Assembly: GCF_958453765.1 (NCBI RefSeq)
Contig: NZ_CAUDZA010000010.1
Coordinates: 1-64,000 of the forward strand
Length of the DNA stretch: 64,000 nt
From: Phascolarctobacterium_A succinatutens_B
GTDB lineage: Bacteria; Bacillota; Negativicutes; Acidaminococcales; Acidaminococcaceae
Direction of reading: 5' to 3'
Below the pieces are notes generated by a model. That model was not told the DNA's origin. It made no database searches and worked only from the letters and a program-made list of their open reading frames with translations. Positions 22,716 through 29,974 of the stretch are shown here, one piece after another. The position numbers and the translations under genes were made by a program. Each line of letters opens with the position of its first letter. Position 1 is the first letter of the stretch.

Positions 22716-23285
22716 TCAGTATTCTTTCAAAATATACTCTTTCAATACCATGTCCTCTCCACGCCAAACAATAGCGCGGAATTCTTGCAGGTCTTCCATG
22801 GTATAACCTTCAATTCTTCGCAAGGAAAATGATTTTTCGTTATTCAGAAAATGCTCGCCCCAACCGGAAGCAATAAGATTACCTGCTTTATAGACTTCAT
22901 AGTAATGAGGCCTGTTGTCGCAGCCAACTTTTTCCAAAATCGTTTCTTCAACAAATATCGGATTTTTACCGAAACGCTGATTGATAATGTTGGCCAACAC
23001 TACAGCCTTATCACGCAGCCATACAGGCCACAGCATTCCTAACGCTCCGGCAAAGATAATAGCGCAAGCTACTCGCATCATTTCGCTGAGCTGGATACCT
23101 AACAGTAGACAAATATTGCTCAGCACCAATGCCAGCAACCAAGCTGCTGCAGCAAAAAGAAAGTAAGCAAGAACCTCATTATTTAACTTTTCCTTTTGTA
23201 CATTGCCGTTCATCAGCTTGCAGGCTGCCACGCCTACAAACCCCGAAGCTGCCTGTGCAATATTTTGAAATAAATTTAATTCCAC
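22716..23285 (-). CDS. Two-span membrane protein of the lysogeny region
   Basis: About 189 residues. I use the GTG at 23285 (VELNLFQNIAQAASG) six bases after GGAGG; an upstream ATG has no site and lies in the divergent gene's leader. Two membrane segments (VLAYFLFAAAAWLLALVLS and ACAIIFAGALGMLWPVW) follow a short N-terminus; the C-terminal 100 residues are cytosolic (GQNPIF-type region, then YYEVYKAGNLIASGWGEHF). No family recognised. In this part of a prophage, between repressor and hicAB, it may be a superinfection-exclusion protein. Confidence 0.55.
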   Translation of the reverse strand: MELNLFQNIAQAASGFVGVAACKLMNGNVQKEKLNNEVLAYFLFAAAAWLLALVLSNICLLLGIQLSEMMRVACAIIFAGALGMLWPVWLRDKAVVLANIINQRFGKNPIFVEETILEKVGCDNRPHYYEVYKAGNLIASGWGEHFLNNEKSFSLRRIEGYTMEDLQEFRAIVWRGEDMVLKEYILKEY

Positions 23286-23317
23286 AATATCCCTCCATTC
23301 TGAAAGAAGGTGAAACA

Positions 23318-23425
23318 ATGAATAAACCGAACCCTGCGCCGTCCAGCAGCGAAAGCAGAAGCGACCAATTTACCATGCCTCTGCCACCTGCAAAACCGGC
23401 GCCATTACCACCAAAACAGAAATGA
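23318..23425 (+). CDS. Pro-rich 35-residue peptide, plus strand
   Basis: MNKPNPAPSSSESRSDQFTM... ending PPKQK, preceded by AAGAAGGTG seven bases before the ATG. It starts divergently 32 bases from the membrane-protein gene. Extreme Pro content and short length make it doubtful as a stable protein. Confidence 0.3.
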   Translation: MNKPNPAPSSSESRSDQFTMPLPPAKPAPLPPKQK

Positions 23426-23497
23426 TTCATCTTACCTTCTGGCTATATTATATCATGTGTTTTTCTTTATAACAATATGGTCAGTTTTAGAATGCCG

Positions 23498-23556
23498 CCA
23501 GCAAATGACAGGCAAATTGCCAGCAAATAAAAAGCAATATGCATTTTTTGCATATT
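23498..23556. repeat. Short repeats and hairpin in the hicAB-side gap
   Basis: GCCAGCAAAT occurs at 23498-23507 and 23520-23529. A 23532-23556 hairpin pairs GCAATATGCA with TGCATATTGC. They may be binding sites (for example of integrase or excisionase). The rest of 23426-23585 shows nothing I recognise. Confidence 0.35.
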
Positions 23557-23585
23557 GCAAATTCAGACAAACCTGTAGGCGAAAG

Positions 23586-23612
23586 AAAAAACGCCCCCGA
23601 TATGGGGGGGCG
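23586..23612 (-). terminator. Terminator after hicB
   Basis: CGCCCCC and GGGGGCG form a G/C stem around ATAT; a T run follows on the minus strand. It lies just past the stop of hicB. Confidence 0.65.
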
Positions 23613-23626
23613 CAACGATAAATATA

Positions 23627-24028
23627 TTAGTTTACTGCGATAAAGCGTTTAGACAATGCTTCTTGTAATATTTTGGATAAGCTCAGACCTTCTTCAGCGG
23701 CCTGCTCATCCATCCAGCGTGGAAGGCTGATGGTGCGTTTTACCGCCCTATTGTCCTTAATATCTGCCTGAATAAAATTTACAAATTCGTTATCATCTAA
23801 TTCGATGCTTTGCAAATTGCTAGGTGCGGGAATTTCTTCCTTGCTATCCTTCAAATATTCAATCCACTGCGTGAGCGCAGCTTCGGCCATCTTCATGGCG
23901 TTACCCAAAGATTTGCCCTCGCTGATGCAACCAGGTAAATCAGGGAAAATAATAGTATACGTACCATCCTCGTTTGCATGGAACACAGCAGGATAAACGT
24001 ATTCTTGTAGTGTTTGCCTCCTTTTCAT
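23627..24028 (-). CDS. hicB: HicB-family antitoxin
   Basis: A 133-residue protein with the partial RNase H fold of HicB at residues 10-60 (YPAVFHANEDGTYTIIFPDL then PGCISEGKSL) and a C-terminal ribbon-helix-helix (TISLPRWMDEQAAEEGLSLS). It neutralises HicA and represses the operon by its RHH domain. hicA precedes it by 96 bases. Confidence 0.92.
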   Translation of the reverse strand: MKRRQTLQEYVYPAVFHANEDGTYTIIFPDLPGCISEGKSLGNAMKMAEAALTQWIEYLKDSKEEIPAPSNLQSIELDDNEFVNFIQADIKDNRAVKRTISLPRWMDEQAAEEGLSLSKILQEALSKRFIAVN

Positions 24029-24124
24029 GTTAGCGACTTCCTCCTTTTATTATTAAATGCTATTGAATTAATGATTGCGATTATAGTAAGAAGCCCGCAA
24101 AGCGGGCGGAGTAAAAAGTAATCT

Positions 24125-24301
24125 CTATTTTACTCCCGCAGCTTTGAGGATTGCTTTCGCTGTCAGCTCGTTCAGTTCCCGGTGCCTTGGAACCTGAACG
24201 GAGCGGCTGCCTGGTTTTTTGTAGACGGAATGGTCTCCATCATCACGTTCAAGCTTAAAGCCTGCTTGCGACAGCAATTTTACTAAATCGCGTCTTTTCA
24301 C
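24125..24301 (-). CDS. hicA: HicA-family mRNA interferase toxin
   Basis: A 58-residue protein from a GTG (24301) with GAGGTG upstream: MKRRDLVKLLSQAGFKLERD, then GDHSVYKKPG and VQVPRHRELNELTAKAILK. The catalytic His of HicA (H24 in GDH) is present, and the size and fold pattern are complete. It is short and easy to overlook. The pair hicA-hicB is a stabilising toxin-antitoxin module near the integrase end of the prophage. Confidence 0.9.
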   Translation of the reverse strand: MKRRDLVKLLSQAGFKLERDDGDHSVYKKPGSRSVQVPRHRELNELTAKAILKAAGVK

Positions 24302-24337
24302 ATGATCACCTCGCTTATCTTTGTTTTTTCTAATTAT

Positions 24338-24389
24338 ATTATAATACGTAATTTACGTAATGTAAAGTAAAAAATAAGTAATTTACGTA
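24338..24389 (-). promoter_or_regulatory. hicAB promoter with HicB-type operators
   Basis: On the minus strand TTTACA (24361-24366) and TATAAT (24338-24343) are 17 bases apart. The spacer holds the palindrome TACGTAATTTACGTA (24345-24359); a second related site GTAATTTACGTA lies at 24378-24389. The palindromes are good candidates for HicB RHH binding. Confidence 0.6.
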
Positions 24390-24426
24390 TTTTTTGCCAA
24401 TATCAATACTTTTATAAATAAAAAAT

Positions 24427-24566
24427 CCCCCGGTGCTACCAACACCGAGGGACCTGCAAGAACGTGCTACCAACACGCTCAACGTCATCAACCCATGTTC
24501 CACCAAGAGCTGATTACTTTTTTATTATATCAGCTCTGCTTGAAAAATGAAAGGAGCTGATTTTTT
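24427..24566 (+). promoter_or_regulatory. Structured leader of the integrase gene, possible RBS-sequestering switch
   Basis: Two hairpins share the loop core GTGCTACCAACAC (24430-24475). Then ATCAGCTC (24529-24536) can pair either with GAGCTGAT at 24507-24514 or with the identical GAGCTGAT at 24554-24561, which overlaps the AAAGGAG ribosome site of the integrase. The two pairings exclude each other, so the leader could switch translation on and off. Confidence 0.45.
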
Positions 24567-25667
24567 ATGGCTAAAACAAAAAAATCTAACGGCGAAGGAA
24601 CCATAAGCTACGAAAGCGACCGCAAAATGTACCGGGCAAGACTAATCGCCCCGAACGGAAAGCGCATCTCTAAACGCTTCCACACGAAAAAGGAAGCAAT
24701 GGAATGGATTGCTGTTATCCAGGCAGATATCTGCAAGAACGTCTATGTAGCGCCCAACAGCCTGCGCTTAGGCGAATGGCTCTCCGAATACCTTATTACC
24801 TATAAAGCACCCAAGGTGCGCCCCAAAACACTGGATCGCTACATTCAGACCGCAAAACATATTGCACCCATCGCAGAAGTGGAGCTGCAGAAGCTGACTG
24901 CCCATACTGTGCAGCAATTCTACAATGAGCTGCCGCCGATGAGCGCTAGCAGCAAGAATAAAGTGCATAAGCTCCTGAAGGCTGCCATCACCAAAGCCTG
25001 CGCCATTGACCTGGTTGCCAAAAACTTCATGCAGGCGGTAGAAGCTCCACCGGTTCCCAAGGTTGAAGTCCAGGTATTCACTACGGAAGAAATCGGTAAG
25101 ATTCTGCAGACAGCCAAGAACAGCCGTTATTACAGCAAATACTATCCCTTCTTCCTCTTGGCTGCAACTACCGGCGCACGCCTCGGAGAGCTGTTAGGAC
25201 TTAAAGCGCCAAACGTAAAGCCCGGTTATATCTACATAGACAACAGCCTTCAGGCCGTCCGCGGAACGCTCACAGATATGCCGCCCAAAACTGCTGCCGG
25301 TGTACGCAAGATAACTATTGCGCCCGAAGTCAGCAAAGCCCTTAAGCTCGCCAGCGCCTCTTCCGGTCCGGTGCTTTCGTTTAACAGGTACGTTTTCCAC
25401 ACCCGCAACGGCACGCCGATAGCACCAAGGAATATGGAACGCATCTGGAAGGCACTGCTGCAGGAAGCAGGCGTTGAATATAAGAACTTCCACGTTCTGC
25501 GTCACACCATGGCCACGCAGCTGCTTGCCAACGGTGTATCCATCGCCGAAGTTGCCAAGCGCTTGGGACACAGCAAAATCAGCCACACGCTCAATCTTTA
25601 CAGCCACGCCGTACCTAATTATGACGAAGGCATTCCGGATATCATCAACAAAGCATACGCACTCTGA
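24567..25667 (+). CDS. int: Tyrosine recombinase, prophage integrase
   Basis: A 366-residue integrase. The N-terminal 60 residues are an arm-binding (AP2-like) domain (NGEGTISYESDRKMYRARL); residues 65-160 are the SAM-like core-binding domain; residues about 170-360 are catalytic. Visible catalytic residues: Arg in TTGARLGELLGL (about 204), HxxR in HVLRHTMATQL (about 308-311), His in RLGHSK (about 332) and Tyr in LNLYSH (about 343). All are present, so it is probably active. It lies next to the tRNA fragment used as attachment site. Confidence 0.95.
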   Translation: MAKTKKSNGEGTISYESDRKMYRARLIAPNGKRISKRFHTKKEAMEWIAVIQADICKNVYVAPNSLRLGEWLSEYLITYKAPKVRPKTLDRYIQTAKHIAPIAEVELQKLTAHTVQQFYNELPPMSASSKNKVHKLLKAAITKACAIDLVAKNFMQAVEAPPVPKVEVQVFTTEEIGKILQTAKNSRYYSKYYPFFLLAATTGARLGELLGLKAPNVKPGYIYIDNSLQAVRGTLTDMPPKTAAGVRKITIAPEVSKALKLASASSGPVLSFNRYVFHTRNGTPIAPRNMERIWKALLQEAGVEYKNFHVLRHTMATQLLANGVSIAEVAKRLGHSKISHTLNLYSHAVPNYDEGIPDIINKAYAL

Positions 25668-25753
25668 CCGCGTTGGCCCCAGCGTTGGCCCCAAAAGCGT
25701 TTTCAAATCCCGCAAACCGCATGAAATGAGGGTTTTTAGGGATATTGATATTA

Positions 25754-25801
25754 GGCCTTCTAAGCCGTGGGTCGGGGGTTCGAATCCCTCCTGGATCACC
25801 A
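25754..25801 (+). tRNA. 3' fragment of tRNA-Arg(UCU): prophage attachment site (attR side)
   Basis: The sequence begins GGCCTTCTAAGCC (anticodon loop CTTCTAA, anticodon TCT) and continues with a variable loop GGGTC, a T arm with GGTTCGAATC, and an acceptor end CTGGATC-A-CCA. The 5' half of the tRNA is missing, and the bases before it do not pair with the anticodon stem. This is the duplicated core left by integration; the intact tRNA should lie at the left end of the prophage, outside the window. Confidence 0.85.
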
Positions 25802-25810
25802 TGAGAGAAA

Positions 25811-25842
25811 CCCCGCAACCATGCAGGTTGCGGGGTATTTTT
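25811..25842 (+). terminator. tRNA terminator
   Basis: CCCCGCAACC and GGTTGCGGGG pair perfectly around a five-base loop, followed by a T run. It ends the original tRNA transcript. Confidence 0.8.
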
Positions 25843-25995
25843 GTGTGTAAAAAAAGCGTTTTTAAGTTGTTGATTTTTAGTATTTTCGCCCTATTTTTGG
25901 CTATTTTTTAGGCGCGTTAGCCCCAAATATTTCCTTATCATCATGACGTTTAGTGGTTGCTACTTTATTCCACATAGTTAAATTAAAGCTGCATT

Positions 25996-26216
25996 TTAGC
26001 ATTGCTTGACATGTTCAAGCATTTTTGCTACATTAATCATTGACGGAAGAGTTCCGCATGTTAGCCATACTTTCTCGTCACTTTTCCAGACATAGCCTGC
26101 TCTGCACATAATACCGCCAGTACCTTTGCCCTGTTCGCCGTTAAACTTAACTTGAATGATGTTAGAGTTATCGCCTACGATTGATACTTCTGCGGTAGTC
26201 CCTTTAGGGAGAAGGA
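25996..26216 (-). pseudogene. 5'-truncated gene remnant
   Basis: An open frame without a start reads ...PKGTTAEVSIVGDNSNIIQV then KFNGEQGKGTGGIMCRAGYV and ends MLEHVKQC. A stop codon lies just upstream, so the N-terminal part is lost. Two Cys and the beta-like pattern suggest a small soluble domain; no family recognised. It is part of the mobile debris outside the attachment site. Confidence 0.5.
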
Positions 26217-26225
26217 GAGATTATT

Positions 26226-26354
26226 GTGAGAGAATTTATTCACAACATATACCTTATTGTAAAATTGATAGTCATTGTAATTTTCCTGTACATCTTTGCC
26301 GCCTTAGCTTTTGTGATTGTTGGTGGAACCATGATGAATATATTTTTGAAATAA
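26226..26354 (+). CDS. 42-residue single-span membrane peptide
   Basis: GTG start at 26226 with AAGGAG eight bases upstream: MREFIHNIYLIVKLIVIVIF, then a second hydrophobic stretch LYIFAALAFVIVGGTMM. It may span the membrane once or twice. Plus-strand like the other short membrane genes here. Function unknown; it could be a type I toxin or phage-type small protein. Confidence 0.45.
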   Translation: MREFIHNIYLIVKLIVIVIFLYIFAALAFVIVGGTMMNIFLK

Positions 26355-26385
26355 ATAGGCTTAAAAAAGAGGATAGTTTTAATAT

Positions 26386-26603
26386 GTACCCCCAATTCTG
26401 GACATTCAGAGTTGGGGGTGTTTTTATGAAATACAGTTATAAGTACAAAAAGAAATGTGTCGAATTATACAGACAAGGCAAATGAGCTGAAATACCAGAG
26501 GGAGTAAGTGTATCTAGGTTTCATCATGCAGTTGTTGAATGGACACGATTGGGAAAAGCATGTGGGTCAGAAGTGCTGAAACACAAAAATAAGAACAAAG
26601 CGT
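26386..26603 (+). pseudogene. IS3-family transposase OrfA remnant
   Basis: TGTACCCCCAATTCTGGACA at 26386 resembles an IS3-family (IS150-like) end. The frame from 26426 reads MKYSYKYKKKCVELYRQGK, then an in-frame TGA where relatives have Trp, and continues AEIPEGVSVSRFHHAVVEW to about 26603. The rest of the element is missing. It ends abruptly at the start of a duplicated phage segment, so the IS may have mediated the rearrangement. Confidence 0.65.
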
Positions 26604-26727
26604 GGTCAGCACCGTTCTCAACTTTTTCCAGTGCTTCGTAAACCTGTTTCATTTCCATTGTTCTGATACCTCCATATCATGGGCCTCCGCCCTGTATTGT
26701 GCCCTCTCCTAGGCAATAAAAAAGCAC
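26604..26727 (-). repeat. Copy A of duplicated scaffold-gene start
   Basis: This 124-base segment matches 29008-29129 almost base for base. It holds the ribosome site GGAGG and the first 18 or so codons of the same gene (MEMKQVYEALEKVENGAD), cut off at the IS3 remnant (coding part 26604-26658). It marks the 3' boundary of an orphan toxin cassette. Confidence 0.8.
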
Positions 26728-26743
26728 GCTGTTACACGTGCTT
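26718..26743 (-). terminator. Terminator after the YjcQ-like gene
   Basis: AAGCACG and CGTGCTT form a stem around CTGTTACA with a T run on the minus strand, 20 bases past the stop of the gene at 26763-27080. Confidence 0.6.
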
Positions 26744-26762
26744 GATTAACGATGTTAAATTA

Positions 26763-27080
26763 TTAAATCCCCGGAGTAATGTCTTTAATGCCCTTTGCCA
26801 GTCTGTAAGCCTTGCGCATCATAGAATTCTCTTCCAAATATTGCAAACCTTGCAATGTGATTTGTGGATTGATAGGCGTTATATAAGTTCCTGTAGCTGT
26901 TGATGTTATCTTGATTTCATCAATGTACCCTGCTTTTATAAGCATCTGGATAAGATTTTGCCACAGCACTTCTGAAATATTCAGTTTTTGGGGCGTTAAG
27001 TCTTCCCAATCTGGTTCCTCAACATCTAAGTTTTTCTCAAAAACCTTGAGTATTTTATAAATTATCTTAAAATTATCCAT
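26763..27080 (-). CDS. YjcQ-family phage protein
   Basis: A 105-residue protein starting MDNFKIIYKILKVFEKNLD with AAGGAG five bases before the ATG. The pattern INPQITLQGLQYLEENSMMRKAYRLA fits the winged-helix YjcQ family found in phages and Firmicutes. It is third in the small operon after a truncated MuF-toxin gene and a coupled small gene, and may be part of the toxin's cargo or a separate gene. Confidence 0.7.
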   Translation of the reverse strand: MDNFKIIYKILKVFEKNLDVEEPDWEDLTPQKLNISEVLWQNLIQMLIKAGYIDEIKITSTATGTYITPINPQITLQGLQYLEENSMMRKAYRLAKGIKDITPGI

Positions 27081-27116
27081 GTTATCTCCTTATAAAAACC
27101 TTGTAAGCCTATCTAC

Positions 27117-27329
27117 TTAAACAATAGTCACAACTTTATCTTTAAAATCATCTGTGGTGTGAATTGTAATCCATCTTTTAACAGAATTCGGCATATAGTG
27201 AAACCTTTTGTTATCAATAATTGCTATGCCAATTCCCTCTATTTGATAATCTCTATCAAGCACAAGAATAGTTAAGTCCTTAGTATGTGGCACTTTAAGA
27301 GAATCTATAATCTTATATTTAGTGCTCAT
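27117..27329 (-). CDS. Small protein coupled to MuF-toxin end, candidate immunity protein
   Basis: A 70-residue protein (MSTKYKIIDSLKVPHTKDLT..., ending VVTIV). Its ATG overlaps the stop of the toxin gene (TAATG) with GGGGGG upstream, so it is translated by coupling. No family recognised. Small genes directly behind MuF-domain toxins usually encode immunity proteins, which is the inferred role. Confidence 0.55.
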   Translation of the reverse strand: MSTKYKIIDSLKVPHTKDLTILVLDRDYQIEGIGIAIIDNKRFHYMPNSVKRWITIHTTDDFKDKVVTIV

Positions 27330-28390
27330 TATCGGTTCCCCCCTTGCTTCAAGAATTCTTGCAATTTCAATTGATAAGTTTTTAAGTTTTGCGTTGTTAC
27401 TTGAATTTCCTCTATTGGTATTTTATACTTCTCTGACATTTTTAGCAAGTATTTTTGTGCATCAATCTCTCTGCGTAATATCATTTCACTAAAAACAAGA
27501 TTATTGTAATCTCCACGTCTATCCTGTTTAGCATGATACATTTTTTCAAGAACATCAGAAATAGTCGCACCATCCCTTATGAAAGCGATTTTGCTTCCAA
27601 CTAAATATGAAGCATATGCTCCCTGTTTCTCTAAAAAGCGATCCGCTTCTTCGCCTCGTATTATAATGCCCCCATCATTCAAAAATTCTTTTACTAATTT
27701 ATTATACGCCGCTTTATAAATAATCTGCTGTCCTTGAGCCCCTATACGCCGACGCTTTAGAATACTTTCGTTCAGCCTGCTTTTTACTTCTCTCAGCCCA
27801 GCATAACCACGCATATACTTCCGCCAGTCTTCACCGTTTTCCCACGCTTTCAAGCCTTTACGCCCCAGCACCTGCGCACTGCGTGATTCCAGCAAGCTGT
27901 TCAGCCATTTGTCGCCTGCTTCCCGCACCTGATCGCGTTGCTGCTGCATATCAACTTCGTCTTCAATGACTTCCACGTACCGGCATAAGCAATGCGGGTG
28001 TACCGGCAAAGGCGGCAGCTTATCCTTAGGATATATACCTGCACCTAAGCCATACATATCAGCTTTGGCGTACATATCGCAGATGTCGAAAACAGGGTGA
28101 CGGCTGCTTAATTTGAATTTCACAGCCACAATATCAGCGTCTTTTTGCATCTTAGCTATGAAGCCATCAGCCCATGCCCTCGCCATCTCGGTTCGGGTGA
28201 TGCGTTCAGCAACATAGCGGGATTTTTCATTGACAGCAACTTCCACGGCCTTTTCAATAGCCTTTTCATTGCCTTTCTGCACTGCTTCCAGCAATTTATT
28301 ATAGGCTGCCTGCAGTGCCTTGTTAGGTGCGCCATTTTTGGCCAGACTATTGATTTTGTCAATGGCCTGCCTTTGTTCAGCCAATGCCTG
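27329..28390 (-). pseudogene. 5'-truncated MuF (SPP1 gp7-like) protein with C-terminal toxin-like domain
   Basis: The frame has no plausible start: it opens near a TTG at 28384 without a ribosome site, and a stop lies just upstream at about 28440. Residues 1-150 are the end of a phage MuF/head-morphogenesis domain (RITRTEMARAWADGFIAKM, then SSRHPVFDICDMYAKADMYG and LPVHPHCLCRY). The C-terminal 110 residues are a different domain with the motif DVLEKMYHAKQDRRGDY, an E-x-x-x-H pattern like a metallopeptidase or toxin. MuF proteins with variable toxin C-termini are known in temperate phages. A coupled small gene follows. As it lacks its N-terminus it is an orphan cassette, not a working head protein. 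Confidence 0.7.
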
Positions 28391-28589
28391 CAGGTCATTG
28401 CCGGTAGCCTCCCTTACCTTATGCTGATAATATCCTTGCCGCCGTTATATACATTCTGAGCATTTGTCTATAGCATTTTATAAATCGTTTTGTAATTTTT
28501 CTGGCATATGTTGCATTGCATAAATAAAAATTTTATATTTATCTCAACGAAACTTGCATCTTCTTCTAGCCATAAACGCCTCCTGCTGT

Positions 28590-28595
28590 TATAAT
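28590..28595 (+). promoter_or_regulatory. -10 element of the plus-strand membrane gene
   Basis: TATAAT 23 bases before the ATG at 28619, followed by GAGGATGGTGATAGTTATG. The stretch resembles those at 10757 and 19290. The -35 is weak. The gap 28391-28589 shows nothing else that I recognise. Confidence 0.4.
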
Positions 28596-28618
28596 ATAAA
28601 TAGAGGATGGTGATAGTT

Positions 28619-28846
28619 ATGTATCTTTTCGGAATAAAAAAATGGTATTTCAACTGGGTTCTGATGATTTTAACTCTTGCTGTTTTCCCGCCGTTAACCA
28701 TATACATGTTATACCGCATGATTAAAGATTTCTTTAAAGAATCCAATAAACAAGCATATTACGACCAACTTGCCGAAGATGTACGTGAAGAAACACGTTT
28801 AGAAGAATTAAGAAAAACACGTGAAGCTATAAAACAAAATAAATAA
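28619..28846 (+). CDS. Small membrane protein with charged tail
   Basis: A 75-residue protein starting MYLFGIKKWYFNWVLMILTL with GGTGATAG before the ATG. One or two membrane segments (VLMILTLAVFPPLTIYMLY) are followed by a long charged helix (QLAEDVREETRLEELRKTRE). It runs opposite to the phage debris around it. Function unknown. Confidence 0.55.
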   Translation: MYLFGIKKWYFNWVLMILTLAVFPPLTIYMLYRMIKDFFKESNKQAYYDQLAEDVREETRLEELRKTREAIKQNK

Positions 28847-28849
28847 TTT

Positions 28850-29062
28850 TCATTCCCGCTCATTTGGGCGGGTTATTTTTATTCGCCGGCGAACGCCAAC
28901 AACCTCCAAGATGCTTTTCAGCTTTGTCGCACTCTGCTCTCCTGCCGTGCGGTGCTTCTTAGCTTCGTTGTTGAGAGTATTGATTTCGCCCTTGATAGCA
29001 GCGATGAGGTCAGCACCGTTCTCAACTTTTTCCAGTGCTTCGTAAACCTGTTTCATTTCCAT
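28850..29062 (-). CDS. Scaffold-like coiled-coil protein, probably truncated
   Basis: A 70-residue protein (MEMKQVYEALEKVENGADLI, then KGEINTLNNEAKKHRTAGEQ) with GGAGG upstream. The helical start resembles phage scaffold proteins, which in related phages sit between the MuF gene and the capsid gene. It is short, and the last 20 residues look like a chance end. Its beginning is duplicated at 26604-26727. Confidence 0.5.
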   Translation of the reverse strand: MEMKQVYEALEKVENGADLIAAIKGEINTLNNEAKKHRTAGEQSATKLKSILEVVGVRRRIKITRPNERE

Positions 29063-29129
29063 TGTTCTGATACCTCCATATCATGGGCCTCCGCCCTATA
29101 TTGTGCCCTCTCCTGGGCATATAAAAAGC
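29008..29129 (-). repeat. Copy B of duplicated scaffold-gene start
   Basis: Matches 26604-26727. Contains leader, GGAGG and first codons of the gene at 28850-29062. Confidence 0.8.
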
Positions 29130-29157
29130 GTATCCTGTGAAATTCACAAAATACGCT
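29122..29157 (-). terminator. Terminator upstream of scaffold-like gene
   Basis: AGCGTATTTTGTG and its complement pair around a short loop and are followed on the minus strand by TTTTTAT. A second hairpin lies at 29181-29210. Confidence 0.5.
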
Positions 29158-29180
29158 AATTATTAAATTATTTACTGCAT

Positions 29181-29210
29181 AAAAAAGCCCACAGCATAGC
29201 TATGAGCTTT
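29181..29210 (-). terminator. Terminator after the 29210-29401 gene
   Basis: AAAGCTCATAGC and GCTGTGGGCTTT pair, followed by a T run on the minus strand. It ends the orphan cassette carrying the PT-TOX50-like domain. Confidence 0.55.
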
Positions 29211-29401
29211 TAAAGCATTTCAATTTCGGTAATTTCATGCTTAGCAATTTCAATAAGTATATTATTTTCATTTCTAATAATAATGCTTTCTTCTTCATCC
29301 TCTTCAATGGTCGGAATATAGTCAATAACGCGACCTTCAATCGCACCACCATCTAAGCACAAAATTTTAATTTTTTTCCCAAAAGTTTCTCTTAATTTCA
29401 T
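29210..29401 (-). CDS. Small acidic protein, candidate immunity to PT-TOX50-like toxin
   Basis: A 63-residue protein (MKLRETFGKKIKILCLDGGA... IEIAKHEITEIEML). The ATG at 29401 has AAGGA eight bases upstream, one base after the toxin's stop codon. Its beta-rich start and acidic middle (TIEEDEEESIIIRN) resemble small LSM-like or immunity proteins. The position directly after a MuF-type toxin C-terminus supports an immunity role; this is inference. Confidence 0.5.
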   Translation of the reverse strand: MKLRETFGKKIKILCLDGGAIEGRVIDYIPTIEEDEEESIIIRNENNILIEIAKHEITEIEML

Positions 29402-29402
29402 A

Positions 29403-29960
29403 TCATTCATCCTTTCTAGGATAAATATGACTACCAGTTTTAGAATAAACTATAACCGCTGCTTTAGTCCTCGTTTCTTTACCATTTTCATTATCTACAT
29501 GAGCACCTATAATTTTATCACTAACAACCCTTTCTTTATTTTTCCAATTACCATTGCTGTCAAAAACAGCCTCGCCAGTAGTACTCAACTCATCAACTAA
29601 CCGTTGAGCTCTGCTAAATTACCGTCCAAATAGCTTCTTCCGTCAATATAGCCTCTACTACCCTTAATATGCCTGTTTTGCTTGTCAGCATTAATGGTTT
29701 TAGAAATTTCGCCGAGCCTTAGCTTTTCTTTTATTATACAATTATCTTTATTAGCTTGCAATTTCTCATCAGCGTAAAACTGCAACATAAGTTCAAATAC
29801 TCTGCTCTCCGCTTCACGCAGTCCAGCATAACCACGCATATACCCCTGCCAGTCCTCACTAGCGTTCCACGCCTTCAAGCCTTTACGCCCCAGTACCTGC
29901 ACCTAAGCCATACATATCAGCTTTGGCGTACATATCGCAGATATCAAAAATCATGTGCCT
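29403..29960 (-). pseudogene. Broken MuF protein with PT-TOX50-like C-terminal toxin domain
   Basis: Three pieces of one gene in different frames. 29895-29960 reads IFDICDMYAKADMYGLGAG (MuF domain). 29597-29902 reads VLGRKGLKAWNASEDWQGYM then KQNRHIKGSRGYIDGRSYLD. After a one-base frame change near 29610, the frame continues AQRLVDELSTTGEAVFDSNG to a final YSKTGSHIYPRKDE. The end matches the phage polymorphic toxin type 50 pattern (HIxG, YSKTGxHIYP). A deletion between ACCTGC repeats fused the first two pieces. No intact product is possible. Confidence 0.7.
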
Positions 29961-29974
29961 TCATATAATAAAAT

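Larger units (their letters stand above)
25670..25924 (+). repeat. GCGTTGGCCCC repeats flanking the attachment site
   Basis: GCGTTGGCCCC at 25670-25680 and 25682-25692, and GCGTTAGCCCC at 25914-25924. Two copies are on the phage side of the tRNA fragment and one on the chromosome side. They could be integrase arm sites; the third copy may be left by an earlier element at the same tRNA. Confidence 0.45.

Noticed and set aside
25194..25802. 202-residue minus-strand frame across the integrase end and the tRNA
   Set aside because: It is antisense to the integrase and runs through the tRNA fragment, with no ribosome site or protein-like pattern.
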